64,000 nucleotides of DNA, from assembly GCF_000019785.1 (NCBI RefSeq), contig NC_010524.1, positions 3,026,001 to 3,090,000 on the forward strand, written 5' to 3'. The notes beneath the pieces were generated by a model. The model had not been told where the DNA came from. It made no database searches and saw only the letters and a program-made list of their open reading frames with translations. This stretch comes from Leptothrix cholodnii SP-6. Lineage in GTDB: Bacteria; Pseudomonadota; Gammaproteobacteria; Burkholderiales; Burkholderiaceae_C. Positions 36,652 to 46,097 of this stretch are shown here, one piece after another (position 1 is the stretch's first letter; every line of letters starts with the position of its first letter). The position numbers and the translations under genes are program-made.

Positions 36652-39069
36652 TCAGGCCGGTGCACCGACCGCTCGAGGGCCGGTCACCGCGCTTTGGGAT
36701 TGCATGTCTGAAGTGTTGCGTGCAAGCCGCAGTGCATTCAGAACCACGACCAGCGAACTCGCTGCCATGCCGATTCCGGCCAACCAGGGCGGCAACCAGC
36801 CGACCAGTGCCAGCGGCACACACGCCAGGTTGTATGCAAAGGCCCACCGCAGGTTCTGGCGCACGATGCGCATCGTACGGTGTGCAGTCCGGTGCAAAAC
36901 TGACAGATCGCCGATCCGGTCGGACAACATGATCACGTCGGCGCGCGCCTGCGCCAGCGCGGCCGCGCTGCCCATCGCGATCGAGACGTCGGCACGCGCG
37001 AGCACCGGCGCATCGTTGATGCCGTCGCCCACCATCGCGACCCGCTCGCCGCTGCGCTGCAGGCGCTCGACCGCCTCGAGCTTGTCCTGCGGGCTGCACC
37101 GGGCCTGGAAGTGCGCAAGGCCCAACTGACGCGCCAGACGCTCGACGCTGCCGGGCTGATCGCCCGACAGCAGGTGCAGCTGCAGACCTTCGGCATCGAG
37201 CGCTGCCACGCCGCGCTCGGCATCGGCGCGCAGCTGTTCGTCGAACTCGACGTGCAGCATCGGCTGCCAGCCGTCGACCGATTGACGCGCCAGCCAGACG
37301 GACGGACGCTCGATCAGCCCTGGCTGATCCGGCGACACCGCCTCCGTTGTCGACACACCACACCAGAGCGCATGACCCAACCGCCAGGTCGTTGCGTCCA
37401 GCCCCTGCGTGACGGCAACGGCCTGCAGACCCGCCCCGGGCTGTTCGATCACGTCACGCCAGGCAGGCACCGACCCGGCGACCGCCGGGGCAGGCTCGAC
37501 CGAGCGTGCCAGCGCCTGCGCCAGCGGATGGCGCGACTGGGCCGCCAGCGAGGCGGCCAGGGCCTGCAAGGCCTCGGTGGAGGGGCCGTCGAGCGCAGCG
37601 GACGGCCGCCTGACGGCGGCAAGCGTGAGGCGGTCTTCGGTCAGCGTGCCGGTCTTGTCGAACACCAGATGGCGCACCCGCGTGAGTGCCTCGAGGGCAT
37701 CCAGGCGCTGCACCAGGATGCCGCGCCGCGCCAGCTGGCCGGCAGCAGCCAGCCAGGCCACCGGCGCACCGAGCGACAGCGCGCAGGGACAGGTGACGAT
37801 CAGCACCGACACCGCCACCCAGATCGCCTTGTGCGGGTCGATGAACGACCACGCGACATACGCGCCGCCGGCCAGCAGCAGCACCACCCACAGAAACGGG
37901 CCGGCGATGCGGTCGGCGCTGATCAGGTACGACGGCCGCCCGGTGAGCGCGCGCTCGACCAGCTCGACGATGCGCTGGAAGCGGGTCTGCGCGCCCAGCC
38001 GGGTCACGCGCACCGACACCGGGGCGCCGAGGTTGAGGCAACCAGCAGCCACCTCGTCGCCCGGGCCACGCTCGACCGGGCGCGATTCGCCGGTCAGCAT
38101 GGCCTCGTCGACCTGGGTGCGGCCTTCGAGCACCACGCCGTCGGCGGCAAAGGCCTGGCCGACGTGCACCCGGATGTGGTCGCCGATGGCCAGCTCGGCC
38201 GCGGTGACGAGCGTGGCCTGGCCGTCGTCGCCCAGACGCTCGACCGCATCGGGCAGGCGCCGCATGACGGCATCGAGCGACTGCGCGGCGCGTGCGCGGG
38301 CCTGGCTCTCGAGCAGGCGGGCGCCGAGCAGGAAGCTCACGAACATCGTCAGCGAATCGAAATAGACGTCGCTGCCGGCCAGCGCCGCCTGCTCGAAGGT
38401 GGCGATCGAACTGGCCACGAAGGTGACGACGATGCCCAGCACCACCGGCACGTCCATGCCGATGCGGCGCTCGCGCAGGGCGCGCCAGGCGCCCTTGAAG
38501 AACGGCGAGGCGGCAAACAGCACCACCGGCACGCTCAGCACCCAGCTGGCCCAGCGCAACAGGCGCACCATGTCGTCGGTCATGTCGCCGGGCTCGGCCA
38601 CATAGGCGGGGGTGGCGTACATCATCACCTGCATCATGCAGAAGGCCGCCACGAACAGGCGCCAGATCGCCCGGCGGGACTCGCGTGCGGCCAGCGCGAC
38701 GGCCTCGGCGCCGGTGTCCGGGAAGGCGCCGTAACCGGCCCTGCGCACCGCCTCGACCAGGGTCGAGATGCGGGTGCGTGCCGGATCCCACACCACCACT
38801 GCGCGCTGCGCGGCGCCGTTGACCTCGACCGACGCGACGCCCTCGACGCGCTGCAGCGCGTCCTCGATCAGGCCACCGCAGGCGGCACAATGCAGTCCGC
38901 TCAGCAACAGCCGCGAGCGGCCGCGTCTCTCGCCTGATTCGGTCTCGATCCACTGCGTGCACACCTCCAGCGACGACGGCGCATCGACGGCGGCCACCTG
39001 TGTGGCGCTCAACGCCGCGACAGCCGCAGGAGCGGCCATCTTGTAGGAAGGCGGATTGGGGGCAGGCAT
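36652..39069 (-). CDS. ccoI: Copper-exporting P-type ATPase CcoI (FixI), cbb3 assembly
   Basis: This 805-residue P1B ATPase supplies copper for the oxidase. An N-terminal metal-binding domain carries GLHCAACGG (about residue 57-65). Eight helices follow, with the transport motif CPC (VTCPCALSLGAP), actuator TGES, phosphorylation site DKTGT, SRHPLAQ, and GDGINDAPVLARADVSIAMG. An extra N-terminal stretch of about 25 residues is Ala-rich. It heads the minus-strand cluster ccoI-S-N-O-Q-P-G and diverges from the DUF192 gene. Confidence 0.95.
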   Translation of the reverse strand: MPAPNPPSYKMAAPAAVAALSATQVAAVDAPSSLEVCTQWIETESGERRGRSRLLLSGLHCAACGGLIEDALQRVEGVASVEVNGAAQRAVVVWDPARTRISTLVEAVRRAGYGAFPDTGAEAVALAARESRRAIWRLFVAAFCMMQVMMYATPAYVAEPGDMTDDMVRLLRWASWVLSVPVVLFAASPFFKGAWRALRERRIGMDVPVVLGIVVTFVASSIATFEQAALAGSDVYFDSLTMFVSFLLGARLLESQARARAAQSLDAVMRRLPDAVERLGDDGQATLVTAAELAIGDHIRVHVGQAFAADGVVLEGRTQVDEAMLTGESRPVERGPGDEVAAGCLNLGAPVSVRVTRLGAQTRFQRIVELVERALTGRPSYLISADRIAGPFLWVVLLLAGGAYVAWSFIDPHKAIWVAVSVLIVTCPCALSLGAPVAWLAAAGQLARRGILVQRLDALEALTRVRHLVFDKTGTLTEDRLTLAAVRRPSAALDGPSTEALQALAASLAAQSRHPLAQALARSVEPAPAVAGSVPAWRDVIEQPGAGLQAVAVTQGLDATTWRLGHALWCGVSTTEAVSPDQPGLIERPSVWLARQSVDGWQPMLHVEFDEQLRADAERGVAALDAEGLQLHLLSGDQPGSVERLARQLGLAHFQARCSPQDKLEAVERLQRSGERVAMVGDGINDAPVLARADVSIAMGSAAALAQARADVIMLSDRIGDLSVLHRTAHRTMRIVRQNLRWAFAYNLACVPLALVGWLPPWLAGIGMAASSLVVVLNALRLARNTSDMQSQSAVTGPRAVGAPA

Positions 39070-39146
39070 GTCTATCGATCAGGAACAGCAACCCGACGGG
39101 GCGCGAGCGGCGACTGGCATTGTTCAGACACTTTGACACACCCAGC

Positions 39147-39680
39147 ATGATCCAAATCAAGAATGACATCCTGACCATCAAGGACAACCCGACCTGTCGT
39201 GGCCACGCGACGGCGGCGGCGCGGATCCTTCGGCGGGTGGGGGCCGGCATCCTCGCGCTGCTGCTGAGCGCAGGCGCGGTGACGGCAGGCGCCCAGGAAA
39301 GCGCACAGAAGCTCGAGACGATCCGCCTCAACGCCGGCATGCACCTGATCACCGCCGAGGTGGCACAGACCCCCGCGCAGCGCCAGATCGGCCTGATGCA
39401 CCGCCCGAGCATGCCGGCCAACGACGGCATGCTGTTCGTCTTCGAGGAGCGTGGCATGCACTGCTTCTGGATGAAGAACACGCTGCTGCCGCTGGCGATC
39501 GCCTTCATCGCCGACGACGGCCGCATCGTCAACATCGCCGAGATGCAGGCCGGCAGCGAGGCCTCGCACTGCCCGCGCCAGCCGGTGCGCTACGCACTGG
39601 AGATGAACCAGGGCTGGTTCGCCAAACGCGGTTTCAAGGCCGGCGCCCGGATCGACGGCGGCCCGTTTCCGGTTCGTTGA
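39147..39680 (+). CDS. Exported DUF192 family protein
   Basis: This 177-residue protein has a signal-type segment (GAGILALLLSAGAVTAGAQ, about 30-48) and the DUF192 domain: QTPAQRQIGLMHRPSMPANDGMLFVF, then MHCFWMKNTLLPLAIAFI and YALEMNQGWFAKRG. The family's function is unresolved. The ATG at 39147 gives a rather long N-region before the hydrophobic core; an internal start is possible. It is divergent from ccoI, with 77 bases between. Confidence 0.85.
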   Translation: MIQIKNDILTIKDNPTCRGHATAAARILRRVGAGILALLLSAGAVTAGAQESAQKLETIRLNAGMHLITAEVAQTPAQRQIGLMHRPSMPANDGMLFVFEERGMHCFWMKNTLLPLAIAFIADDGRIVNIAEMQAGSEASHCPRQPVRYALEMNQGWFAKRGFKAGARIDGGPFPVR

Positions 39681-39717
39681 ACGCCACGCCAGACGCCGCT
39701 TCATATTCCGAAACGCC

Positions 39718-39756
39718 ATAAGCATCATCTGAATATGTAGTTTGCTTATAAGCATC
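39718..39756. promoter_or_regulatory. Candidate CysB-type activator site upstream of the sulfur cluster
   Basis: ATAAGCATC occurs twice, at 39718-39726 and 39748-39756, exactly 30 bases (about three helical turns) apart, in an AT-rich patch 53-91 bases before the TauE-like gene. The right copy includes the palindrome GCTTATAAGC (39744-39753). LysR-type regulators such as CysB bind repeated half-sites of this spacing; assignment to CysB is inference from the downstream genes. Confidence 0.4.
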
Positions 39757-39808
39757 GGGTGCCTAGAGTTCGACCCTCAAGAACGCCATCACGGCGTAAG
39801 GCGAACTC

Positions 39809-40600
39809 ATGCAATGGATACACGCGATTGACTGGCTGGCCATCCTCAGCGGTTTCGGCATCGGCCTGATCGTGGGCGTGACCGGCGTGGGGGGTGGCTC
39901 GCTGATGACGCCGCTGCTGATCTCGGTCTTCCATCTCGACAAGGCGGTGGCCATCGGCACCGACCTCTGGTTTGCCGGCCTGACCAAGGTGTCGGGTTCG
40001 TGGGCGCACCACCGCCACGGCCATGTCGACTACCGCATCGTCGCCCTCCTGCTGGGAGGCAGCATCCCGGCGTCGATCGCCACCACCGCCTACATGCACA
40101 CGATCGGCATGAGCAAGCAGGCCGACAGCACGCTCAGCTACGCGCTGGGCATCGCGCTGGTGCTGACGGCGGTGACCATCATCTTCCGCCCGGTCTGGTA
40201 CCGCGTCGGCCTGTACCTGGAGCGCTGGATCACGCCGTCGCGGCAGACCTGGCTGACGGTGCTGTGCGGCCTGATCCTGGGCGTGCTGGTGTCGCTGAGC
40301 TCGATCGGCGCCGGCGCACTCGGCGCCACCATGATCCTGATGCTCTACCCGCGACTGAGCACGGTGCGGCTGGTGGGTTCGGACATCGCCCATGCCGTGC
40401 CGCTGACCATCGTGGCCGGCATCGGCCACGCCACGCTCGGCAACGTGCACTGGGCGCTGCTGCTCGAACTGCTGGTCGGCTCGGTGCCGGCGATCTGGCT
40501 GGGCGCGCGCCTGACCAAGGTGCTGCCCGACCTGTTCACGCGCATGGCCTTGTGTGTATCGCTGTTGTTCGCCGCCCGCAAAATCCTGTTGAGTGTCTGA
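39809..40600 (+). CDS. TauE/SafE family permease, probably sulfite or organosulfur export
   Basis: This 263-residue membrane protein has about eight helices in two repeats, each with the family's glycine motif: GLIVGVTGVGGGSLMTPLL near the N-terminus and GVLVSLSSIGAGALGATM in the middle. The TauE/SafE family moves sulfite, sulfonates and other small anions outward. Its place directly before cysI suggests relief of sulfite excess, which is inference. A CysB-like repeat lies upstream. Confidence 0.9.
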   Translation: MQWIHAIDWLAILSGFGIGLIVGVTGVGGGSLMTPLLISVFHLDKAVAIGTDLWFAGLTKVSGSWAHHRHGHVDYRIVALLLGGSIPASIATTAYMHTIGMSKQADSTLSYALGIALVLTAVTIIFRPVWYRVGLYLERWITPSRQTWLTVLCGLILGVLVSLSSIGAGALGATMILMLYPRLSTVRLVGSDIAHAVPLTIVAGIGHATLGNVHWALLLELLVGSVPAIWLGARLTKVLPDLFTRMALCVSLLFAARKILLSV

Positions 40601-40673
40601 CGCGCAGCCCGCGCCGCCGCCCTCGCCCCGTTACCCTGCCCGCCCTCGCGGGCCTCACGACCCGCCTGACGCC

Positions 40674-42380
40674 ATGTACCAGTACACCCCTTTCGACCGC
40701 CAGTTCGTGCATGCCCGCGCGGCGCAGTTCCGTGACCAGCTCGAGCGCAACCTGGCCGGCACGCTGGGCGATGACGAGTTCCGTGCCCTGCGCCTGCAGA
40801 ACGGCTGGTACATCCAGCGCCATGCGCCGATGCTGCGCGTGGCCGTGCCCTACGGCGAGCTCAACAGCGCCCAGCTGCGCGCGATGGCCGACATCGCCCG
40901 CAAGCACGACCGCGGCTACACCCACTTCACCACCCGCCAGAACGTCCAGTACAACTGGATCCCGCTGCCGCAGGCTGCCGACGTGATGGACAAGCTGGCC
41001 GCCGTCGACATGCACGGCATCCAGACCAGCGGCAACTGCATCCGCAACATCACCAGCGACGCGCTGGCCGGCGTGGCCGCCGACGAGGCGATCGACCCGC
41101 GTCCCTACTGCGAAATCATGCGCCAGTGGAGCACGCTGCACCCCGAGTTCGCCCACCTGCCGCGCAAGTTCAAGATCGCCGTCAGCGGCGCCACCGAGGA
41201 CCGCGCCGCCACCGGCTGGCACGACATCGGCCTGGTGCTGCGCAAGAACGAAGCCGGCGAGATCGGTTTCCAGGTGCGCGTGGGCGGCGGCATGGGCCGC
41301 ACGCCGATCATCGGCTCGGTGATCAGCGAGTTCGTGCCCTGGCAGCAGATCCTCGTGTTCATCGAGGCCGTGGTGCGGGTCTACAACCGCTACGGCCGGC
41401 GCGACAACGCCTACAAGGCGCGCATCAAGATCCTCGTCAAGGCCGAAGGCCAGAAGTTCTTCGACGCCGTTGCGGTCGAATTCAAGAACATCCTGGAGCG
41501 CGACCTCGACGGCAGCGCCCACCTCATCACGCAGGCCGAATTCGACCGCGTCAACGCCTGCTTCGTGCGCCCGGCCGGCGTGGTGGCGCAGCCCGAAGTG
41601 GCCGCTGCCGCCGACCTGCCGCTGGCCTACCGCCGCTGGCTCGAACGCAACGTGCACGCACACCAGGTGGCCGGCTACCGCGCCGTGACGCTGTCGGTCA
41701 AGCGCGCCGGCCAGGCGCCCGGCGACGTCACCGACGCTCAGATGGACCAGGCCGCCGATCTGGCCGACGTCTACAGCTGCGGCGAGCTGCGTGTCACGCA
41801 CGACCAGAACCTGCTGCTGCCGTGGGTCAAGGCCGCCGACCTGCCGGCGCTGTACGAAGCCGCCAAGGCCGCCGGCTACGCCACGCCCAACATCGGCCTG
41901 CTGACCGACATGATCGCCTGCCCGGGCGGCGACTTCTGCGCGCTGGCCAATGCGCGCTCGATTCCCGTCGCGGCCGAGATCACCGAGCGTTTCGACGACC
42001 TCGACGAAGTCTTCGACCTCGGCGACATCGACCTGCACATCAGCGGCTGCATCAACTCCTGCGGCCACCACCACAGCGGCCACATCGGCGTGCTCGGCGT
42101 CGACAAGGACGGCACCGAGTGGTATCAGCTGACGCTGGCCGGCTCGGACGGCTCGAACCACGCGCCCACCGCCGTCACCGGCAAGGTGATCGGCCCGTCG
42201 TTCGCAGCCAGCGAGGTCGTGGATGCGATCGAGGCCATCCTCGACGTCTACCGCGCCGAGCGCACGGCCGGCGAGAAGTTCATCGACGCCGTCAAGCGCC
42301 TGGGTCTGGAGCCGTTCAAGGCCGCCGCCAACGCCCGGCGCACCGCCACCGCACGCCATTCGGACACCGCCGAAGCCTGA
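40674..42380 (+). CDS. cysI: Assimilatory sulfite (nitrite/sulfite) reductase haemoprotein
   Basis: This 568-residue enzyme reduces sulfite to sulfide by six electrons using sirohaem coupled to [4Fe-4S]. Two half-repeats are evident; substrate-binding residues lie in GYTHFTTRQNVQYNWI and QTSGNCIRNITSD, and the cluster cysteines in ACPGGDFCALAN and HISGCINSCGHHHSGHIG. The ATG at 40674 matches the usual MYQY start; the open frame continues 27 codons upstream as a Pro-rich stretch and was excluded. No flavoprotein CysJ is present in the cluster. Confidence 0.95.
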   Translation: MYQYTPFDRQFVHARAAQFRDQLERNLAGTLGDDEFRALRLQNGWYIQRHAPMLRVAVPYGELNSAQLRAMADIARKHDRGYTHFTTRQNVQYNWIPLPQAADVMDKLAAVDMHGIQTSGNCIRNITSDALAGVAADEAIDPRPYCEIMRQWSTLHPEFAHLPRKFKIAVSGATEDRAATGWHDIGLVLRKNEAGEIGFQVRVGGGMGRTPIIGSVISEFVPWQQILVFIEAVVRVYNRYGRRDNAYKARIKILVKAEGQKFFDAVAVEFKNILERDLDGSAHLITQAEFDRVNACFVRPAGVVAQPEVAAAADLPLAYRRWLERNVHAHQVAGYRAVTLSVKRAGQAPGDVTDAQMDQAADLADVYSCGELRVTHDQNLLLPWVKAADLPALYEAAKAAGYATPNIGLLTDMIACPGGDFCALANARSIPVAAEITERFDDLDEVFDLGDIDLHISGCINSCGHHHSGHIGVLGVDKDGTEWYQLTLAGSDGSNHAPTAVTGKVIGPSFAASEVVDAIEAILDVYRAERTAGEKFIDAVKRLGLEPFKAAANARRTATARHSDTAEA

Positions 42381-42403
42381 AACAGCCCACGAAGCGACGC
42401 ACC

Positions 42404-42940
42404 ATGAAGTTCATCGACACCCATCGCGACGCCTGGCACACCGCCCTCGGCGAAGACGGCCCGACGCCGCACCCGATCGCCCGTGAAGGCCTGCTGCTCA
42501 CGCTCGAACAATGGCACGCCGTGCGCGACACCTGGCCCGCGGGCCTGCGCACCGGGCTGATGCTGGGCAACAACGCCGACGTCGAAGACATCGCCGACGA
42601 CCTGCCGCGCCTGGCGCTGATCGTGCTGAACTTCCCCAAGTGGGTCGACGGCCGCGCCTACAGCCAGGCCCGCCTGCTGCGCTCGCGTTACCGCTACACC
42701 GGCGAAGTGCGCGCCACCGGCGAGGTGCTGGTCGACATGATGCAGCTGCTGCATCGCACCGGCTTCGACGCCGTGGTGCTGCGCCATGACCAGTCGGTCG
42801 AGGTGGCCGAGCGGGCTTTGAGCTTCTTCGCCGGCCACTACCAGGGCGACGTGGGCGAGACCCGCCCGGTGTTCGTGCGCCCGGCCAGCGAGGCCTGGAC
42901 GCCACGCGACGAATTCCTGAACGAAGGGGCTTCGATATGA
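42404..42940 (+). CDS. DUF934 protein of the sulfite reductase cluster
   Basis: This 178-residue soluble protein matches DUF934, which in proteobacteria is nearly always between cysI and cysH and is described as probably involved in sulfite reduction. Recognisable segments are LALIVLNFPKWVDGRAYSQARLLRSRYRYTGEVRATGEVLVDMMQLLHRTGFD. It has no cofactor motif. Its stop overlaps the cysH start (ATGA), consistent with one polycistronic message. Confidence 0.93.
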   Translation: MKFIDTHRDAWHTALGEDGPTPHPIAREGLLLTLEQWHAVRDTWPAGLRTGLMLGNNADVEDIADDLPRLALIVLNFPKWVDGRAYSQARLLRSRYRYTGEVRATGEVLVDMMQLLHRTGFDAVVLRHDQSVEVAERALSFFAGHYQGDVGETRPVFVRPASEAWTPRDEFLNEGASI

Positions 42941-43671
42941 GCGCGATCGACCTGTACGCCCGTCACACCGCCGGTTTCGAGGAGCGCCTGGCCGCCACGC
43001 TGCAGACCCTGCGTGACGCCGCCGCGGCGCACCCGGGCCGCGTCGTGCAGTCGACCAGCCTGGGCGCCGAGGACATGGTCATCACCGACCTGATCGCCCG
43101 TCACCAGCTGCCGATCGCGATCGGGACGCTCGAGACCGGCGCGCTGCATGCCGAGACAGTGGCGCTGATCGGCCGCATCGAACAGCGTTACGGCGTGGCC
43201 GTGGAGGTCTACAAGCCGGTCGCCGACGCGGTGATCGAGTTCGTGCGCAAGAACGGCGACAAGGCGATGTACGAAAGCCTCGCGCTGCGCAAGGGCTGCT
43301 GCGGCATCCGCAAGCTCGAACCGCTGGGCCGCATGCTGGCGCCGCGCACCGCGTGGATCACCGGCCTGCGCCGCGAGCAGAGCAACAACCGCGGCGAGAT
43401 GCAGCGCATCGAGGCCGACGACGCCGGCCGCGCCAAGATCAACGCGCTGATCGACTGGAGCTGGAACGACGTCTGGCATTACATCCAGCAGAACGACGTG
43501 CCCTACAACCCGCTGCACGACCAGTTCATGCCCAGCATCGGCTGCGCGCCCTGCACCCGCGCCATCGGCGTGGGCGAGGACTTCCGCGCCGGCCGCTGGT
43601 GGTGGGAAGACGAAGCGGCCAAGGAGTGCGGACTGCACGTCCACCAGGTCGAGCCGCTGCCGGCGCGCTGA
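42937..43671 (+). CDS. cysH: Adenylylsulfate (APS) reductase, Fe-S type
   Basis: This 244-residue enzyme reduces APS to sulfite and AMP. The paired cysteines KGCCGIRK and GCAPCTRAIG hold a [4Fe-4S] cluster and mark it as the APS, not PAPS, form; that agrees with the absence of APS kinase (cysC) from the cluster. The nucleotide-binding loop is STSLGAEDM. The catalytic ECG-L-H C-terminal motif is present (AKECGLHVHQ). Confidence 0.95.
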   Translation: MSAIDLYARHTAGFEERLAATLQTLRDAAAAHPGRVVQSTSLGAEDMVITDLIARHQLPIAIGTLETGALHAETVALIGRIEQRYGVAVEVYKPVADAVIEFVRKNGDKAMYESLALRKGCCGIRKLEPLGRMLAPRTAWITGLRREQSNNRGEMQRIEADDAGRAKINALIDWSWNDVWHYIQQNDVPYNPLHDQFMPSIGCAPCTRAIGVGEDFRAGRWWWEDEAAKECGLHVHQVEPLPAR

Positions 43672-43713
43672 TCCCGGCGCCCGCAGCTCCCGACCGCACG
43701 ACAATCGCGAAAC

Positions 43714-44685
43714 ATGAACGCCCCCACCACCATGACCCAACTGCTTCCTGAAGTGGATCACCGCCACCTCGACGCGCTGGAAGAAGAAGCGATCTTCATC
43801 CTGCGCGAAGTCGCCGGCGCCTTCGAGCGCCCCGGCCTGCTGTTCTCCAGCGGCAAGGATTCCTGCGTCGTCCTGCACCTGGCCGAGAAGGCCTTCAAGC
43901 GCAAGCTGAGCGCCGCGGGCGAGCGCCCGCGCTTCGCCGGCAAGCTGCCGTTTCCGCTGGTGCACGTCGACACCGGTCACAACTTCCCGGAAGTGATCAG
44001 CTTCCGCGACGAGCGCATCGCCGAGATGGGCGAGCGCCTGATCGTCGGCCACCTCGAAGACTCGATGAAGCGCGGCACCATCCGCCTGGCCCATCCGCTG
44101 GAATCGCGCAACGGCCACCAGACGGTGACGCTGCTCGAGACCATCGAGGAGCACCGCTTCGACTGCATGATCGGCGGCGCACGGCGTGACGAGGAAAAGG
44201 CGCGCGCCAAGGAGCGCATCTTTTCGCACCGCGACAGCTTCGGCCAGTGGCAGCCCAAGGAGCAGCGCCCCGAGCTGTGGAACCTGTTCAACACCCGCAT
44301 CAAGCCGGGCGAGCACTTCCGGGCATTTCCGATCAGCAACTGGACCGAACTCGACGTCTGGCTCTACATCGAGCGCGAGAAGATCCCGCTGCCGCACATC
44401 TACTACACCCACAAGCGCGAGATCTACCGCCGCAAGGGCCTGCTGGTGCCGGTGACCGACGTGACGCCGCCGGACGCGAGCGACGTGATCGAGACGGTCG
44501 ACGTGCGCTTTCGCACCGTCGGCGACATGACCTGCACCTGCCCGGTCGAGAGCGATGCCTCGACCACCGCCGACATCGTCGCCGAGACGCTGCAGGTCAC
44601 CGTCTCCGAGCGTGGCGCCACCCGCATGGACGACCGCACCTCCGAGGCCTCGATGGAGCGCCGCAAGAAGGAAGGCTATTTCTGA
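43714..44685 (+). CDS. cysD: Sulfate adenylyltransferase small subunit
   Basis: This 323-residue subunit, with CysN, activates sulfate to APS. The PP-loop is LLFSSGKDSCVVLHLAEKAF (about residues 43-62), and the conserved C-terminus RMDDRTSEASMERRKKEGYF is complete. GARRDEEKARAKERIFSHRD and PISNWTELDVWLYI are other family blocks. A hairpin-forming GC-rich element follows before cysN. Confidence 0.96.
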   Translation: MNAPTTMTQLLPEVDHRHLDALEEEAIFILREVAGAFERPGLLFSSGKDSCVVLHLAEKAFKRKLSAAGERPRFAGKLPFPLVHVDTGHNFPEVISFRDERIAEMGERLIVGHLEDSMKRGTIRLAHPLESRNGHQTVTLLETIEEHRFDCMIGGARRDEEKARAKERIFSHRDSFGQWQPKEQRPELWNLFNTRIKPGEHFRAFPISNWTELDVWLYIEREKIPLPHIYYTHKREIYRRKGLLVPVTDVTPPDASDVIETVDVRFRTVGDMTCTCPVESDASTTADIVAETLQVTVSERGATRMDDRTSEASMERRKKEGYF

Positions 44686-44687
44686 CG

Positions 44688-44730
44688 GCCCCCACGCTCA
44701 CTGGCGTTCGCTGCCCCCGAGGGGGCTCGT
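44688..44730. repeat. REP-like GC-rich palindromic element between cysD and cysN
   Basis: The gap contains GGCCCCCACGCTCACTGGCG followed by TTCGCTGCCCCCGAGGGGG; GCCCCC (44713-44718) and GGGGGC (44721-44726) form a tight hairpin around GA. From memory, near-identical elements are dispersed in Comamonadaceae-type genomes, so this may be a REP-type repeat. Only one copy is in this window, so the repeat status cannot be shown here. Confidence 0.5.
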
Positions 44731-44787
44731 GCAGCGGACCGGCAGAGCCGGATCCACGCACGCGACTTGATGAAGACGGAATACCTC

Positions 44788-46092
44788 ATGACCACTGCAC
44801 ACATTGATGCGGCTGACGAACTGGCCCACAAGGCGCTGCGCTTCCTGACCGCCGGCAGCGTCGACGACGGCAAGAGCACGCTGATCGGCCGCCTGCTGTT
44901 CGACAGCCGCGGCATCCTGGCCGACAAGCTCGACGCGCTGGAGAAGCGCGCCGCCGGCGCGCCGATCGACCTGTCGCTGCTGACCGACGGCCTCGAGGCC
45001 GAGCGCGAGCAGGGCATCACGATCGACGTGGCCTACCAGTACTTCGCCACCAAGACGCGCAAGTTCATCATCGCCGACGCCCCCGGCCACGAGCAGTACA
45101 CCCGCAACATGGTGACGGCTGCGGCCGGAAGCGATGCCGCGGTGGTGCTGGTCGACATCACCAAGCTCGACACCCGCGTGCCTGACGTCGTGCTGCTGCC
45201 GCAGACGCGCCGCCACAGCCTGCTGGCGCGCCTGCTGCGCGTGCCGAGCATCGTGTTCGCGATCAACAAGCTCGACGCGATCGAGGTCGGCACGCAGGCC
45301 GCGTTCGACGCCGTCGCCCGCGCGCTGAACCAGTTCGCGCTCGAAGCCGGCATCACCGTGCGCGGCATCGTGCCGGTGTCGGCGCTGCGCGGCGACAACG
45401 TCGCCACGCCGTCGGCCAACTGGGACTGGTACACCGGCCCGACGCTGCTGCAGATCCTCGAGAGCCTGCCCGTCACGGACGAGGCACATGACGGCAACCT
45501 GCTGCTGCCGGTGCAGTACGTCGCCCGCGACGAAGGCGAAGGCACGGGCCACCAGCACCGCGTGATGTGGGGCCGCATCGCCCACGGCAGCGTCAAGGCC
45601 GGCGACACGGTGCAGATCTTCCCGAGCGGCGAGACCGCCGTGGTCGCCGCCGTGCGCCACGCCGGCAGCGATGTCGACGGCTGCGAGGCGGGCCAGTCAG
45701 CCGGCCTGGTGCTCGATCGCCAGGTCGACGTGTCGCGCGGCGACTGGATCTTCACGCCCGGCAGCAGTGCCACGAAGCAGGAGTTCAAGGCGACACTGGC
45801 CTGGCTCGACACCGAGCCGGCCGTGATCGGCCGCAAGTACTGGGTGCGCCACGGCAACCGCTGGGTGCAGGCGCGCATCACGAGCATCGATCACCGGCTC
45901 GACATCAACACGCTCGAAGAGCTGGATGCGCACCAGCTGGCGGTCAACGAGATCGGCCACGTGCAGATCCAGACCCAGCAGGCGCTGCCGGTCGAGGCCT
46001 ACGCGGCCAACCGCGTCGGCGGTGCGCTGATCGTGGTCGATCCGACCACCAACCGCACCAGCGGCGCGCTGCTGGTCAACGCGACCGCCTGA
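44788..46092 (+). CDS. cysN: Sulfate adenylyltransferase large subunit (GTPase)
   Basis: This 434-residue EF-Tu-like GTPase drives sulfate adenylylation. P-loop GSVDDGKST, switch II DAPGHEQYTRNM and the G4 motif INKLD are present, followed by beta-barrel domains. There is no C-terminal APS kinase domain, in line with the APS reductase route. ATG codons at 44770 and 44788 are both possible; 44788, with GGA upstream, gives the usual start MTTAHIDAADE. It follows cysD after the REP-like element. Confidence 0.94.
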   Translation: MTTAHIDAADELAHKALRFLTAGSVDDGKSTLIGRLLFDSRGILADKLDALEKRAAGAPIDLSLLTDGLEAEREQGITIDVAYQYFATKTRKFIIADAPGHEQYTRNMVTAAAGSDAAVVLVDITKLDTRVPDVVLLPQTRRHSLLARLLRVPSIVFAINKLDAIEVGTQAAFDAVARALNQFALEAGITVRGIVPVSALRGDNVATPSANWDWYTGPTLLQILESLPVTDEAHDGNLLLPVQYVARDEGEGTGHQHRVMWGRIAHGSVKAGDTVQIFPSGETAVVAAVRHAGSDVDGCEAGQSAGLVLDRQVDVSRGDWIFTPGSSATKQEFKATLAWLDTEPAVIGRKYWVRHGNRWVQARITSIDHRLDINTLEELDAHQLAVNEIGHVQIQTQQALPVEAYAANRVGGALIVVDPTTNRTSGALLVNATA

Positions 46093-46097
46093 ACCGC

